Shown here: positions 26,301 to 34,156 of the stretch, piece after piece
Position numbering within the stretch: position 1 is the stretch's first letter
Layout of the letters: each line of letters opens with the position of its first letter
NCBI RefSeq assembly: GCF_017592555.1
Contig: NZ_JAGFNS010000038.1
Location: 1 to 64,000 of the forward strand
Direction of reading: 5' to 3'
DNA from: Actinoplanes flavus
GTDB taxonomy: Bacteria > Actinomycetota > Actinomycetes > Mycobacteriales > Micromonosporaceae
DNA: 64,000 nucleotides
The notes under the pieces: model-generated
What the model saw: the letters and a program-made list of their open reading frames with translations, nothing else
Database searches by the model: none
What the model was told of the DNA's origin: nothing
Program-made: the position numbers and the translations under genes

Positions 26301-26364
26301 CCGGTGGCGCGGCCAGGGGTGCGGCGGCCAGAACCGTGGCCGCGAAAAGCGCTCGAATCTTCAT
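23305..26364 (-). CDS. Secreted multidomain GH30 endo-beta-1,6-galactanase-like enzyme
   Basis: A 1019-residue secreted enzyme. Signal peptide about 1-28; GH30 catalytic barrel plus beta domain about 32-505 with acid/base E216 (PLNEPNTDYW) and nucleophile E320 (LWMSEVEGSW); ricin-type trefoil about 512-640 (QRLAVRDGK, RRLLDVSG, HQRWTL); two Ig-like domains about 645-795 (each ending VTWN); discoidin-like region about 800-925; and a C-terminal cadherin-like beta domain about 930-1019. The catalytic part resembles the endo-beta-1,6-galactanases of GH30 that cut arabinogalactan side chains. A perfect 18-bp palindrome sits 21 bp upstream. Confidence 0.87.
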   Translation of the reverse strand: MKIRALFAATVLAAAPLAAPPAATAAAATTTITIDPSYRGPAWEGWGTSLAWLAHATGGYPDEIRDRLADLLYGEDGLNLTIARYNIGGGNAPAVPPYLRPGGDVPGWWNAPATYGPADKDWWDPENPEHWNWDADPNQRWWVDRIKDRVTSWETFSNSPPWFQTVSGYVSGSFDANTDQIRTDTLDDFATYLVRVTEHLERAHGITVDTIEPLNEPNTDYWRTTLGSDGRPTGGRQEGAHAGPALQAAVIEALRRAAPERAIAAPDETNPGRLITDWYGLTPAARDAVDRINVHTYGTGQRTAVRDIAKAERRPLWMSEVEGSWGRDFTSMGSGLGMAQRIIDDLRELEPSAWVLWQPVEDADNMVAEGNLQWGSIHIPFDCGIADTLETCPIKTNTKFDTIRNFTHYIRPGDRFVKVGDTRSVAAVNATGVTVVHSNPGTAEESVTLDLSGFTLSNRATVTPVVTSADGKLVRGTPVRVSGHRATLTVPAQSVTTFLVDRVSAADTAHLRADHVYRFEGVASKRSLTPSGTGLVIRTGDPAAADQLWTARNVEGEHYELINAGTGQRLAVRDGKAVTEAAGTVDDGALWTVSTTGDGTYTLVSLGARRLLDVSGEATADGSPVGVWQPGSGAHQRWTLKDETVGRTETALTHTVPGRAPDLPATVTTVLPSGETRALPVTWNRPAASRWRKPGTVIVRGTATDALGKPVPAVARVTVDVWTGTEPGRAKAYAGGVPAMPATVVATGRHGGRATLPVTWNPGVFETAGVVTVTGTATVIPGRTLPATARVQVTAPSEGLVDGLTVTASYTEGGYSTAGLTNGNTTDKAWSNWKASGRNPAETLTVTLPAGTSAGRAVLHLYRDSASGGGIAATVQPGTPSASGSCEVTGSPVAVSSLAVDIPLDPGRTGPFCLRLTATPDGYLTVAELQVYARAPGLGTEASVAALLVDGEPVPGFDPAVTAYRVPVGVRARARVTATATDPYAVVAVTRSGRTHTVTTTSEDGANRTTYRVDLVRRR

Positions 26365-26384
26365 CGCCGTCCTAGCGTGAGCGG

Positions 26385-26402
26385 GATGTTTACGTAAACA
26401 TC
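26385..26402. promoter_or_regulatory. LacI-type operator upstream of GH30 gene
   Basis: Perfect 18-bp palindrome GATGTTTACGTAAACATC with a central CG, 21 bases before the ATG at 26364. It differs from the GTTAGCGCT-type sites, so another LacI-family regulator may read it. Confidence 0.72.
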
Positions 26403-26426
26403 TGCGAATCTGGATGTCAACGACGA

Positions 26427-26453
26427 GCGGGCCAGGGCAGTGCCCTGACCCGC
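26427..26453 (-). terminator. Hairpin after the double-GH43 gene
   Basis: Stem of 12 positions with one mismatch (GCGGGcCAGGGC and GCCCTGaCCCGC) around a 3-base loop, 8 bases beyond the stop at 26461. It separates this gene from the downstream GH30 gene. Confidence 0.65.
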
Positions 26454-26460
26454 CCGAACG

Positions 26461-29400
26461 TCAGACGGTGATGCCGCCGCCGTCCAGGTGAGCGTCCCGC
26501 ACCTCGTGGAGGAGCTTGCCGGTCCGGGCGTCCCAGATCCGGATCCGGATCCGGTCCCTTCGTCCGTCCAGCACGGTCACCTGCATCGTGAAGCCCGCGC
26601 CGCTGCCGAAGAAGGTGGCGGTCGGACCGAGGATCAGCGCCGGGGTGAGGCTCGACGACGTGAAGACCCTCTGGGGGGTGCTGATCCACACGGTGCCACC
26701 GCCGGGCCCGGCCAGGAACGCGAAGTCCGTCGTCCCGCTCCAGCCGCTGCCGGCCACCTGCCCGGCGCGCGGCTGATGCACCGTCACGAACGGCAGGACC
26801 CTGGAGGCCGGGGCGCCGCTGTCGTCGCGGACCGTGACCGACGGCCGGAAGACCCCGGCGGCGGTGTACCGGTGGCGCAGCGTGCACACGCCCCCGGCGA
26901 TCGCGCCCTCCGACGTGCCGCCGTCGCCCCACGTCGCCGTGCAGGTGAGGGTGTCGCCACGGCCCGGGTCGCTGACCGGGACGGTCCGGACCACCTCGGT
27001 CCGCACGGCGACCGGCGCGTCCGGGGCGGGATGCCCGCCCGGCACGGTGACCACCGGCGCCGCGTTGACGACGGTGATCGTGGCCGAGTCGTGGCTCCGG
27101 CCGGCGGTCAGCGTGACCGTGTAGGCGCCCTCGTCGGCGCAGGTCACCGTGGTCGCCGCCGCGTGCGGGTCGGCGAAGACGCAACCGTCGGAGTCGGCGG
27201 TCCACGTCGCCCGGTTCGCGTCGTTGGAGACGGTGCCGCCCAGCGTGACGGCGCTGCCCTCGACGCCGCCGGCGTCCGGCCCGGCCGACACGACGGTCAC
27301 CGGGTCGATGCTCGTCAGCGTCGGCACGACCGGCTTGATCGCCCCGTCCGCGGTGAACTCCAGCCGGTCGATCGTGGTCTCCCGGTGTGTGCCGTCACCG
27401 CCCGGTATCGCGAACCGGTGGTAGGCGGTGTACCAGTCGTCGGTGCCCGGGACCCGGACCACCGAGTGGTGGCCGGTCCCGAGGATGCCCTGCCCCGCGT
27501 CCTTCGACAGGATCACACCGATCCGGTCGCTCCACGGTCCGAGCGGGGACGAGCCGGTCGCGTACGCCACCCGGTAGTCCGCGCTGCGGGTGTCGTTCTC
27601 CGACCACATGAAGTAGTAGACGCCGTCCCGCTCGATGACGAAGCCGCCCTCGTTGTAGTTCGTGGGCCGGTAGGTCTTCACCAGCGCCGGGTCGAACGAC
27701 ACCATGTCGTCGTTCAGCGGCACCTGGTAGGAGTTGCCGTTACCCCAGTACAGGTAGGACCTGCCGTCGTCGTCGGTGAACACCGCCGGGTCGATCATCT
27801 GCCCGCTGTAGGCGCCGGCCGCGACCAGCGGCCTGCCGAGCGCGTCGGTGAACGGCCCGGCGGGGGAGTCGGCCACCGCCACGCCCAGGTGCTTGGCCGT
27901 GTTGCCGGTGGCCATGCCGCCCGAGAAGTAGAAGTAGTACTTCCCGTTCCGCTGGGCGATCGTCGGCGCCCACGCGCTGTTGTCGGCCCAGGTCACGTCC
28001 GGCCCGAGGTCCAGGATCACCCCGTGGTCGGTCCAGTCGACCAGGTCCTTCGACGACCACGCCCGGAACTGGGTGCCCGACCAGCCGGCGAACCCGTCGG
28101 TGGTCGCGTGGATCCAGAACGTGTCGCCGAAGACCGAGATGTTCGGGTCGGCGTTCAGCCCCGGCAGGATCGGCGACTTCATGACCAGCGCCTGAACGGT
28201 CCACGTGCGGGACGTCCCGTCGGGCGCCGTCACCGTGTAGGTCACCGGCTTCGTGAAGTCCTGGGGCGTGCCCGGGGTGATGGTGCTTCCCGTGGCGAGG
28301 GTGAAGGACGGCGCCAGCGACGTGACATCGGTGCCGGGCCTGACCGGCAGTCTCACCGTCGACGTGGCGTCGTCGATCAGCGCTTCGGCCTTCAGTTCGG
28401 GAAGGGCAACCCCTCCGATCGATGTGGTACGCCCGGCGAGCTCCAGAATCTCAGCGGCGGACAGCGCCGTGTCGTAGATCCGGAAGTCGTCGACCTCACC
28501 CGCGTAGTACGGGTCCGCCGCGTAGAGCGACCGGCCCACATAGCCGCTGTAGTTCTTCGACGCGTCGTACAGATCGGACGGCTTGACGGTGACCCCGGTG
28601 GCGCCGGCGACCTTCGTGCCGTTGAGATACATGGCCGCGTTCGACCCGTCGACCGTGACCGCGAGGTGCTGCCAGCTGCCGCCGGGCAGCGCCGCGCTGT
28701 GCGACAGCTGCTTCTCGGCCTGCCAGGACCCGGTCGTGATCGCCGAGAACAGCACGTTGCCGCCGTTGCGCGGCCCGGTGAACAGGTACCTGTTGCTGTC
28801 CGGCCCGAGACCGTAGATCCACTGGTTGATCGTGGTGGAGGCGGTCCACTTGGCCCACACCGACACCGTCACCGCGCTCGCGCCCTTGAGGACGCCGTTC
28901 GGGATCGTCACGTACGGCGAGTTCGCGCCGCCGGACATCCTGAACGAGCCGTCCTGGACACCGGTGCCCCACGCCGGAGTGCGTACGTAGGTGCCGTTGA
29001 AGTCGTTGCCCGAGGTGTCCCGGGCGACCGTGCCGCTGGTCTCGTCGAACCGGTAGCGCAGCCGCAGCCCGATCGACGGGGTGGGCGGCTCCTCGTACTT
29101 CGCGGAGATCCGGTCGTACTCGGCCCTGGTGACCGGCAGGATCGTGCCGTGCCGCGGGCGCGACGGCATCGTGTAGGCCGGCTCCGGGGTCCACCTGCCC
29201 GAGTTGAGATCGGTCGTCGAGAACGGGACGTAACCGCGGCCGCCGTACTCGTCGATGTACATGTACCACTTGTTCTCGGTGTTCGACTTGAACACCAGCG
29301 GACCCTCGCCCTGGCTGAGCGCGCCCTGGCCGATGCACTCGGCCTGGAAGTCCCAGTTCGTGCTCAGCAGGTCGGTGGACTTCTCCTGGATCAGGAACTT

Positions 29401-31293
29401 GCTGCACGGCGAGGTCGACGAGTTGTTCCGCTCGTCCTTGGTGATCCGGTGGTAGACACCGTCGTGCTCGATCACCGTCGAGTCGATCACCGAGTAGCCG
29501 GGGTCCTTCCAGACCTTCGGCTCGCTGAACGTGTGGAAGTCACGGGTGGTCGCGTACATCATCCTGTTGTAGGTGCTGCCGGTGTGGTCCGGGTCGTTCG
29601 CGGCGTAGAGCTTCGACGCCCAGAACACCACGTAGGCACCCAGCTCCTTGGACCAGAACGCCTCCGGGGCCCAGGTGTTGCCGGCGGTGTCGGGGGAGAC
29701 CTCGACCAGGCGCTGGTCGGTCCAGTCGACCAGGTCGGTCGACTCCCACACCATGATCGACTTGCTGCCGGTGCGCTGCGACGCGTCCCAGTCGCCGTTG
29801 CCGTAGATCTTGAGGTCGGTGGCGATCTGGTAGAACTTGTCGCCCTCCGGCGAGCGGATGATGAACGGGTCGCGCAGGCCGGTGGTGCCCTTCGTCGAGG
29901 TCAGCACCGGGTTGCCGGTGTTGATCTCGCGCCAGCTCAGCGGGTTGTTCCCGTTGCTCAGCGCGTGGTAGACCTGCTCCCCGTTCGCATAGCCCTCGCC
30001 GGTGAAGTAGCTGAACAGATAACCCTCGTACGGCGCCGTGGCCGGCAGCGGCGGAACCGTCGCGGTGAACTCCCGGGTCGCGGTCGCCGTGCCGTAGGTG
30101 ACCGTCGCGGTCAGCGTGACCGTCCGCGTGGCCGAACCGGTGGCGGGGCGGTGCACCTCCCCGGTGGCCGCGATGACCGCCGGATCACTGGACACCCAGG
30201 TCGCCGTGGACGGCAGGGTGAGGTTTCCGCGTACGTCGTCGATGTCGTGGACGACCAGAGCCGCGGCCGCGGCAGCCGCGTTGGCCGCGTCGTCGAACGC
30301 GGCCTTGACCGTCACCTCGAACGTCTTGGTGGCCGAGGCGCCGCCCCGGCTCAGCGTCGCGGTGAGCGTGGCGTGTGCGTCCGGTTCCCCGGCGGCCGGG
30401 CGGGTGATCCGTCCGCTGTCGGTGATCACGCCGGAGTCGTCGCTGCTCCAGGTCACCTTCGAGCCGTTCGGCGCGGTCGCCGGCAGGGACAGGTCGGCGG
30501 TGAGGCCGCCGGTGTCGCCCAGGTTCAGCGCCGCCACGTCGGCCGCGACCGACTCGGTGTTGGCCGGCGCGGCCAGGGTCTGCACCTCGGCCGCGGACAG
30601 CGCCCGGTCGTAGACCCGCACGTCGCGAAGGCTGCCCTTGAGATGGCGGTCGCCGGTGTAGACCGAGCGGCCGAAGTAGTTCGCGGTCGTCGAGCCGCCG
30701 CCGATCGCGCTCGGCAGCACACTGATCGCGGTGTTGGTGGCCACCGCGACGCCGTCCTCGTAGAGCGTGCCGGTCGTCCCGGTCTGCGTGTAGGTGACCG
30801 TCTTCCAGGCGTTGCGGGCCAGGTTGTAGCCGGTCGCGGGCCGGGTGTTCTGCTCGCCGGACCAGTTGCCCAGCGAGATCGCGTTGCGGAACGCGTTGCC
30901 GGTGGCGAACAGGTAGCCGTTGCCGTACCCGGTCGTGGTGTCGGTGTTGCCGAAGCCGTAGAGGAAGTAGGGCGCCGGCTGGGCACTGTCGATCTTGACG
31001 TCGAAGGAGACGCTGACCGCGTCCACATCGCGCAGCAGGTGGTCCGGCGCCTTGATGTAGGTGTCGGTGCCGTTGAGGCCCAGCCCCTGGTCACCGGACC
31101 AGGCCGGGGTGCCGAGCACGGCGCCGTCCCGGCCGTTGCCGGACGCGTCGGTGGCGACGGTCCCGGTGGACTCGTCCAGCCTGTACCAGAGGAGCAGGCC
31201 GTCCGTGGCGGCGGCCGCGGGCGCGGGGGTGACCAGGGTCCCGGCCAGCAGCGCCAGGCCGGCAAGTGGCGCTAACAGAAGCCTCGAGTGCAT
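26461..31293 (-). CDS. Secreted protein with two GH43 domains and two LamG domains
   Basis: A 1610-residue secreted enzyme. Approximate order: signal peptide 1-29; LamG 32-245; two bacterial Ig-like domains 250-335 and 340-415; GH43 domain A 420-735 (GLRDPFIIRSPEGDKFYQIATD; WAPEAFWSKE); LamG 742-955; Ig-like linker 958-1038; GH43 domain B 1040-1330 (GLNADPNISVFGDTFWIHAT; MIDPAVFTDDDGRSYLYWG; YNEGGFVIERDGVYYFMWSEN); PKD-like region 1335-1505; unrecognised beta-rich C-terminus. Domain A resembles the nearby GH43-CBM42 enzyme; domain B belongs to another GH43 branch with clear catalytic Asp, Asp and Glu. It probably removes arabinose and perhaps galactose or xylose from one polymer. ATG 31293 has AAGGAGAG. 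Confidence 0.87.
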   Translation of the reverse strand: MHSRLLLAPLAGLALLAGTLVTPAPAAAATDGLLLWYRLDESTGTVATDASGNGRDGAVLGTPAWSGDQGLGLNGTDTYIKAPDHLLRDVDAVSVSFDVKIDSAQPAPYFLYGFGNTDTTTGYGNGYLFATGNAFRNAISLGNWSGEQNTRPATGYNLARNAWKTVTYTQTGTTGTLYEDGVAVATNTAISVLPSAIGGGSTTANYFGRSVYTGDRHLKGSLRDVRVYDRALSAAEVQTLAAPANTESVAADVAALNLGDTGGLTADLSLPATAPNGSKVTWSSDDSGVITDSGRITRPAAGEPDAHATLTATLSRGGASATKTFEVTVKAAFDDAANAAAAAAALVVHDIDDVRGNLTLPSTATWVSSDPAVIAATGEVHRPATGSATRTVTLTATVTYGTATATREFTATVPPLPATAPYEGYLFSYFTGEGYANGEQVYHALSNGNNPLSWREINTGNPVLTSTKGTTGLRDPFIIRSPEGDKFYQIATDLKIYGNGDWDASQRTGSKSIMVWESTDLVDWTDQRLVEVSPDTAGNTWAPEAFWSKELGAYVVFWASKLYAANDPDHTGSTYNRMMYATTRDFHTFSEPKVWKDPGYSVIDSTVIEHDGVYHRITKDERNNSSTSPCSKFLIQEKSTDLLSTNWDFQAECIGQGALSQGEGPLVFKSNTENKWYMYIDEYGGRGYVPFSTTDLNSGRWTPEPAYTMPSRPRHGTILPVTRAEYDRISAKYEEPPTPSIGLRLRYRFDETSGTVARDTSGNDFNGTYVRTPAWGTGVQDGSFRMSGGANSPYVTIPNGVLKGASAVTVSVWAKWTASTTINQWIYGLGPDSNRYLFTGPRNGGNVLFSAITTGSWQAEKQLSHSAALPGGSWQHLAVTVDGSNAAMYLNGTKVAGATGVTVKPSDLYDASKNYSGYVGRSLYAADPYYAGEVDDFRIYDTALSAAEILELAGRTTSIGGVALPELKAEALIDDATSTVRLPVRPGTDVTSLAPSFTLATGSTITPGTPQDFTKPVTYTVTAPDGTSRTWTVQALVMKSPILPGLNADPNISVFGDTFWIHATTDGFAGWSGTQFRAWSSKDLVDWTDHGVILDLGPDVTWADNSAWAPTIAQRNGKYYFYFSGGMATGNTAKHLGVAVADSPAGPFTDALGRPLVAAGAYSGQMIDPAVFTDDDGRSYLYWGNGNSYQVPLNDDMVSFDPALVKTYRPTNYNEGGFVIERDGVYYFMWSENDTRSADYRVAYATGSSPLGPWSDRIGVILSKDAGQGILGTGHHSVVRVPGTDDWYTAYHRFAIPGGDGTHRETTIDRLEFTADGAIKPVVPTLTSIDPVTVVSAGPDAGGVEGSAVTLGGTVSNDANRATWTADSDGCVFADPHAAATTVTCADEGAYTVTLTAGRSHDSATITVVNAAPVVTVPGGHPAPDAPVAVRTEVVRTVPVSDPGRGDTLTCTATWGDGGTSEGAIAGGVCTLRHRYTAAGVFRPSVTVRDDSGAPASRVLPFVTVHQPRAGQVAGSGWSGTTDFAFLAGPGGGTVWISTPQRVFTSSSLTPALILGPTATFFGSGAGFTMQVTVLDGRRDRIRIRIWDARTGKLLHEVRDAHLDGGGITV

Positions 31294-31340
31294 GTCTCTC
31301 CTTGCTGAGGACAGCAACGTAACGGGGGTGTTGCCAGAGT

Positions 31341-31352
31341 GTTAGCGCTCAC
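31341..31352. promoter_or_regulatory. LacI-type operator upstream of double-GH43 gene
   Basis: GTTAGCGCTCAC, one to two bases from the perfect palindrome at 5724-5735. It is 47 bases before ATG 31293 and 38 bases before the TetR start on the other strand. A shortened copy (GTTAGCGCCAC, minus strand) lies inside the signal-peptide codons near 31266-31276, about seven helical turns away. Confidence 0.65.
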
Positions 31353-31378
31353 AGCGGGAACGTCAAGGGTCGATGTGC

Positions 31379-31390
31379 GATAGTCCGGCG
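31379..31390 (+). promoter_or_regulatory. -10 box for leaderless TetR gene
   Basis: GATAGT (31379-31384), six bases, then GTG 31391. Confidence 0.45.
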
Positions 31391-32011
31391 GTGAGCGAGA
31401 GAGGCCGGCGGCGCGACGCCGAGGAGAACCGGGACCGGATCCTGCGGGCGGCCCGGACACTGCTCGCCCGCCAGCCCGCGGCCAGCATGGACGACCTGGC
31501 CCAGGCCGCGGGCGTGGTCCGCCGTACCGTCTACGCCCACTTCCCCAACCGGGACGCCCTGCTGGCCGGGCTCGCCGACCGGTGCGCGGCCGACCTGCTG
31601 GACGCGCTCGCGGTCACCGACCGCGGCGCTCTGGAGCCGGAGGTGGCGCTCGCCGACTTCGCCCTCACCGTGTGGGCGGCCGGCGAGCAGTACCGCCTGC
31701 TGATCTCCCTGGCCGAGACCGGTCTCGGCATGGCCGGGCTGCGCGACCTGCTCCACCCGATCGCCGAGCAGAGCTACCAGCTGCTGGTCCGGGGCCGCGA
31801 ACAGGGCCGGTTCGCCACCCACCTGCCGCTGCCGGTGCTCAGCGCCGCGCTCCAGGCCATGACGCTGGCCATGATGCGGGCGGTCAACGACGAGCTGTGG
31901 GTCGACGACGGCACCCGCTCCACGGTCGGGCTCCTGGTCGCCGCCGGCCTCACCCCGGCGGCCGCCGAGGAGGCGATCCGCGAGGCCCGCGAGACGTTGC
32001 GCCCGGTCTGA
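31391..32011 (+). CDS. TetR family regulator
   Basis: A 206-residue repressor. The N-terminal helix-turn-helix is typical (NRDRILRAARTLLARQPAASMDDLAQAAGVVRRTVYAHFPNRDALLAGL); the rest is a helical ligand domain. GTG 31391 fits the -10 box; ATG 31373 in the same frame would add six residues. It is divergent from the double-GH43 gene but TetR proteins seldom regulate glycosidases, so its target is more likely the following membrane gene or elsewhere. Its last codons and stop are part of a tandem repeat. Confidence 0.85.
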   Translation: MSERGRRRDAEENRDRILRAARTLLARQPAASMDDLAQAAGVVRRTVYAHFPNRDALLAGLADRCAADLLDALAVTDRGALEPEVALADFALTVWAAGEQYRLLISLAETGLGMAGLRDLLHPIAEQSYQLLVRGREQGRFATHLPLPVLSAALQAMTLAMMRAVNDELWVDDGTRSTVGLLVAAGLTPAAAEEAIREARETLRPV

Positions 32012-32060
32012 AGCGGGGCCCGCGAGCCGTTGCGCCCGGTCTGAAGCGGGCCCGCGAGCC
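31984..32060. repeat. Tandem repeat spanning the TetR stop codon
   Basis: Units starting GGCCCGCGAG at 31984, 32017 and 32049 repeat with periods of 33 and 32 bp. The first two units are nearly identical and both contain GTTGCGCCCGGTCTGAAGCG. The stop TGA (32009-32011) is in unit one and its copy in unit two. Confidence 0.85.
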
Positions 32061-32147
32061 GCGTCACAACCCGTTGCGTGCCTTCCGGCGCGCGGCCTAA
32101 CCTGCACGTGCCTGTGCAGTTTGTCGCCGTCCGTTCGGAGTGACCTC

Positions 32148-32486
32148 GTGAACACCGTGCTCGCCGGCATCGTCATCGTCTTCTTCGGCGTCCAGGGCCT
32201 GGCCCGCCTCGCCGCCGCCCGCGAGGAGCAACTCGCCGCGGCGTACCACTTCGGGGTCTCGCTGGGGGAGTACCGGAAGTTCTCCGCCCTGCTCATCGCC
32301 GGCAGCGCCGGTGTGGCCGCCGGGCTGGCCGTCCCGATGCTCGGCGTCGCGTCGGCCGTCGGCCTCATCGTGCTCATGGTGATCGCGGCCGGGTTGCGCT
32401 GGCTCTGCCAGGACGGGGCGTGGCGGATCGCGGTGCCCCTGGTCGTCGCCGCCCTCACCGCGGGTTACCTCACCACGGCCGGCTGA
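32148..32486 (+). CDS. Small DoxX-like membrane protein
   Basis: A 112-residue protein with four hydrophobic segments (VLAGIVIVFFGVQGLARL; FSALLIAGSAGVAAGLAV; AVGLIVLMVIAAGLRWL; IAVPLVVAALTAGYLTT), a pattern like DoxX/DUF4870-type proteins. GTG 32148 has GGAG nine bases upstream. It follows the TetR gene and its repeats by 136 bp and may be its target. Function unknown. Confidence 0.65.
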   Translation: MNTVLAGIVIVFFGVQGLARLAAAREEQLAAAYHFGVSLGEYRKFSALLIAGSAGVAAGLAVPMLGVASAVGLIVLMVIAAGLRWLCQDGAWRIAVPLVVAALTAGYLTTAG

Positions 32487-32611
32487 GAGCCGGCCGGACC
32501 ACCGATCTTCGCCCGGCGGCGCCTCGCGGGCGGGACCACGCACGGGGCTCGCGGTGCGCTACGGAACCTTCTGGATGCGGTTGCGGGCGGGGCACCCCGT
32601 ACCGGAAAGGT

Positions 32612-33712
32612 TCAGGGGGTGGGGAAAGGGTGGCGGAGCGGATCGTAGGTGGCGTGGTAGGTGCGCGGCCCGATCCGGGGTAGCAGCAGGTCACGCAGCC
32701 AGACCGGCAGGGCGGCGGCCCGGGAGAAGCGGTCGGTGGCGGCCTGTACGTGGGTGACCCGCTCGCGGCGCAGCTGTTCGTAACGGGCGCCCGCGCCGTC
32801 CCAGTCACCGTCGGCGAGCAGGTCGGCCAGGACCAGACCGTCCTCGACGGCCAGGGCGGCGCCCTGTGCCCAGACGGGAGCGGTGGCGTGGGCCGCGTCG
32901 CCGACCAGCACGCAGTTGCCGGACGCCCACGTGCCGGTGCGGACCTCCTCGACCGGGGAGTGGTAGAGATCGGTCAGCCCGTCCAGAACCCGGCGGACCG
33001 GGGCCGGATAGTCACCGAACGTGTTGTGGAGCCAGGACGCGTCGGCGCTCACCGCGGCGCCGCCGGTGGCCGAGGCGTATCCGTAGACGGTGTCGTCGTC
33101 GACCGGGATCAACAGGAACGCGCCGCCCTTGCCGGACCAGACCGTCCAGCCGTCGATGCCCGGGTTGGGCGCCATGAAACGCCAGCTCGCGGCGCTGAGC
33201 AGGGCGGTCTTCGGGCCGGTGGCGCCGGGCATCGCGGTGGCGCGGACGACCGAGTGGACGCCGTCGGCGCCGGCGACGAGGCCGAAGGTCTGGCGGCTGC
33301 CGTCGGCGAAGGTGGCCTCGGCGCCGCCGGGAACCGGCCGGACCGCGGTCACCGTGAGTGGCCGCCGGACCGGGGCGTCCAGGCCGTCGGCCAGCAGGGC
33401 GAGCAGATCGGAGCGCCGCACGCAGCGGGGCCGCGCCTCCGGGCCCCAGAACGCGTCCTCGTCGACGGCGAAGAGCAGCCGGTCGCGGGCCGAGCGGTAC
33501 TCCCGGCGGCGGGTGGTGCGGCCCAGCTTCCGCAGACCGTCGGCGAGGCCGAGGGCGGCGAAAGCGGTCACGGCGTTACCGGGCAGGTTGATCGCCAGGC
33601 CGCCGGCGTCGGTGTCGCCGCGCTCGGCGACGGTGACCGGCACGTCCCGGCGGCGCAGTGCCCGGGCCGTGGCCAGGCCGGCGATGCCGCCGCCCACCAC
33701 AAGTACGTCCAT
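32612..33712 (-). CDS. FAD-dependent monooxygenase (PHBH type)
   Basis: A 366-residue flavoprotein. The FAD-binding motif at the start is VVGGGIAGLATARALRRRDV; GADGVHSVVR is the DG motif; and CVLVGDAAHATAPVWAQGAALAVEDGLVLADLL is the GD motif binding FAD ribose. The family hydroxylates aromatic or polyketide-like compounds with NAD(P)H and oxygen. The substrate is unknown. ATG 33712 starts exactly at the Rossmann strand; there is no ribosome site of quality. Confidence 0.88.
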   Translation of the reverse strand: MDVLVVGGGIAGLATARALRRRDVPVTVAERGDTDAGGLAINLPGNAVTAFAALGLADGLRKLGRTTRRREYRSARDRLLFAVDEDAFWGPEARPRCVRRSDLLALLADGLDAPVRRPLTVTAVRPVPGGAEATFADGSRQTFGLVAGADGVHSVVRATAMPGATGPKTALLSAASWRFMAPNPGIDGWTVWSGKGGAFLLIPVDDDTVYGYASATGGAAVSADASWLHNTFGDYPAPVRRVLDGLTDLYHSPVEEVRTGTWASGNCVLVGDAAHATAPVWAQGAALAVEDGLVLADLLADGDWDGAGARYEQLRRERVTHVQAATDRFSRAAALPVWLRDLLLPRIGPRTYHATYDPLRHPFPTP

Positions 33713-33739
33713 GACGACCCAGGCTCCCCTCATTCGCCG

Positions 33740-34156
33740 TCATCGTTGGATGAGTGGCGTCAACCGGACAGTTTCCGCGGCCGGCCCCAGCAACCCGAGC
33801 AGGCAGCCGACGAAGCATACGAGGGTCACGACGGCGAGGGTGATCAGTACGGTCCGGAGGGCGCCGCCACCGGACGGCGGCGGCACGTGGTAGTGGTACG
33901 GCGACGTGTACGTGGGTGGCGGCGGCCCCGGGACGCGCGAGTCGTCGTACTGCCGCCGCAGCGTGTCGTCGAGCAGGATGTCCGCCGCCGTGTTGATCAG
34001 CTTGGCCCGGTCGTCGGCGGCCGCCCCGCCGTCCGGGTGCGCCTCCCGCTGGCGGTCCCGCCGGGCCCGGCTGATCTCCTGCCGGGTCGCGGTCGGCGCC
34101 ACGCCGAGCACCCGGTACGGGTCGTGCCCGTGCAGATCCCGGAACCGGCCGGTCAC
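33740..34156 (-). CDS. Membrane-anchored J-domain protein
   Basis: A 138-residue protein. A J domain occupies about 5-70 (DPYRVLGVAPTATRQEISRARRDRQREAHPDGG, with the essential HPD). A Pro-rich linker (VPGPPPPTYTSPYHYHVPPP) leads to one membrane helix (RTVLITLAVVTLVCFVGCLL) and a short outside tail. It would recruit Hsp70 (DnaK) to the membrane. GTG 34156 overlaps the stop of the upstream gene by four bases, so both are made together. It lacks the zinc and client domains of true DnaJ. Confidence 0.82.
   Translation of the reverse strand: MTGRFRDLHGHDPYRVLGVAPTATRQEISRARRDRQREAHPDGGAAADDRAKLINTAADILLDDTLRRQYDDSRVPGPPPPTYTSPYHYHVPPPSGGGALRTVLITLAVVTLVCFVGCLLGLLGPAAETVRLTPLIQR

Noticed and set aside
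23785..26397. An 870-residue plus-strand frame opposite the GH30 gene
   Set aside because: Same reason; no recognisable domain and composition typical of antisense frames.
26488..31275. A 1595-residue open frame on the plus strand opposite the double-GH43 gene
   Set aside because: It is the antisense shadow of a high-GC gene: low-complexity Arg/Val/Gly/Asp sequence with no domain, while the minus strand has clear glycosidase motifs, a signal peptide and a ribosome site.
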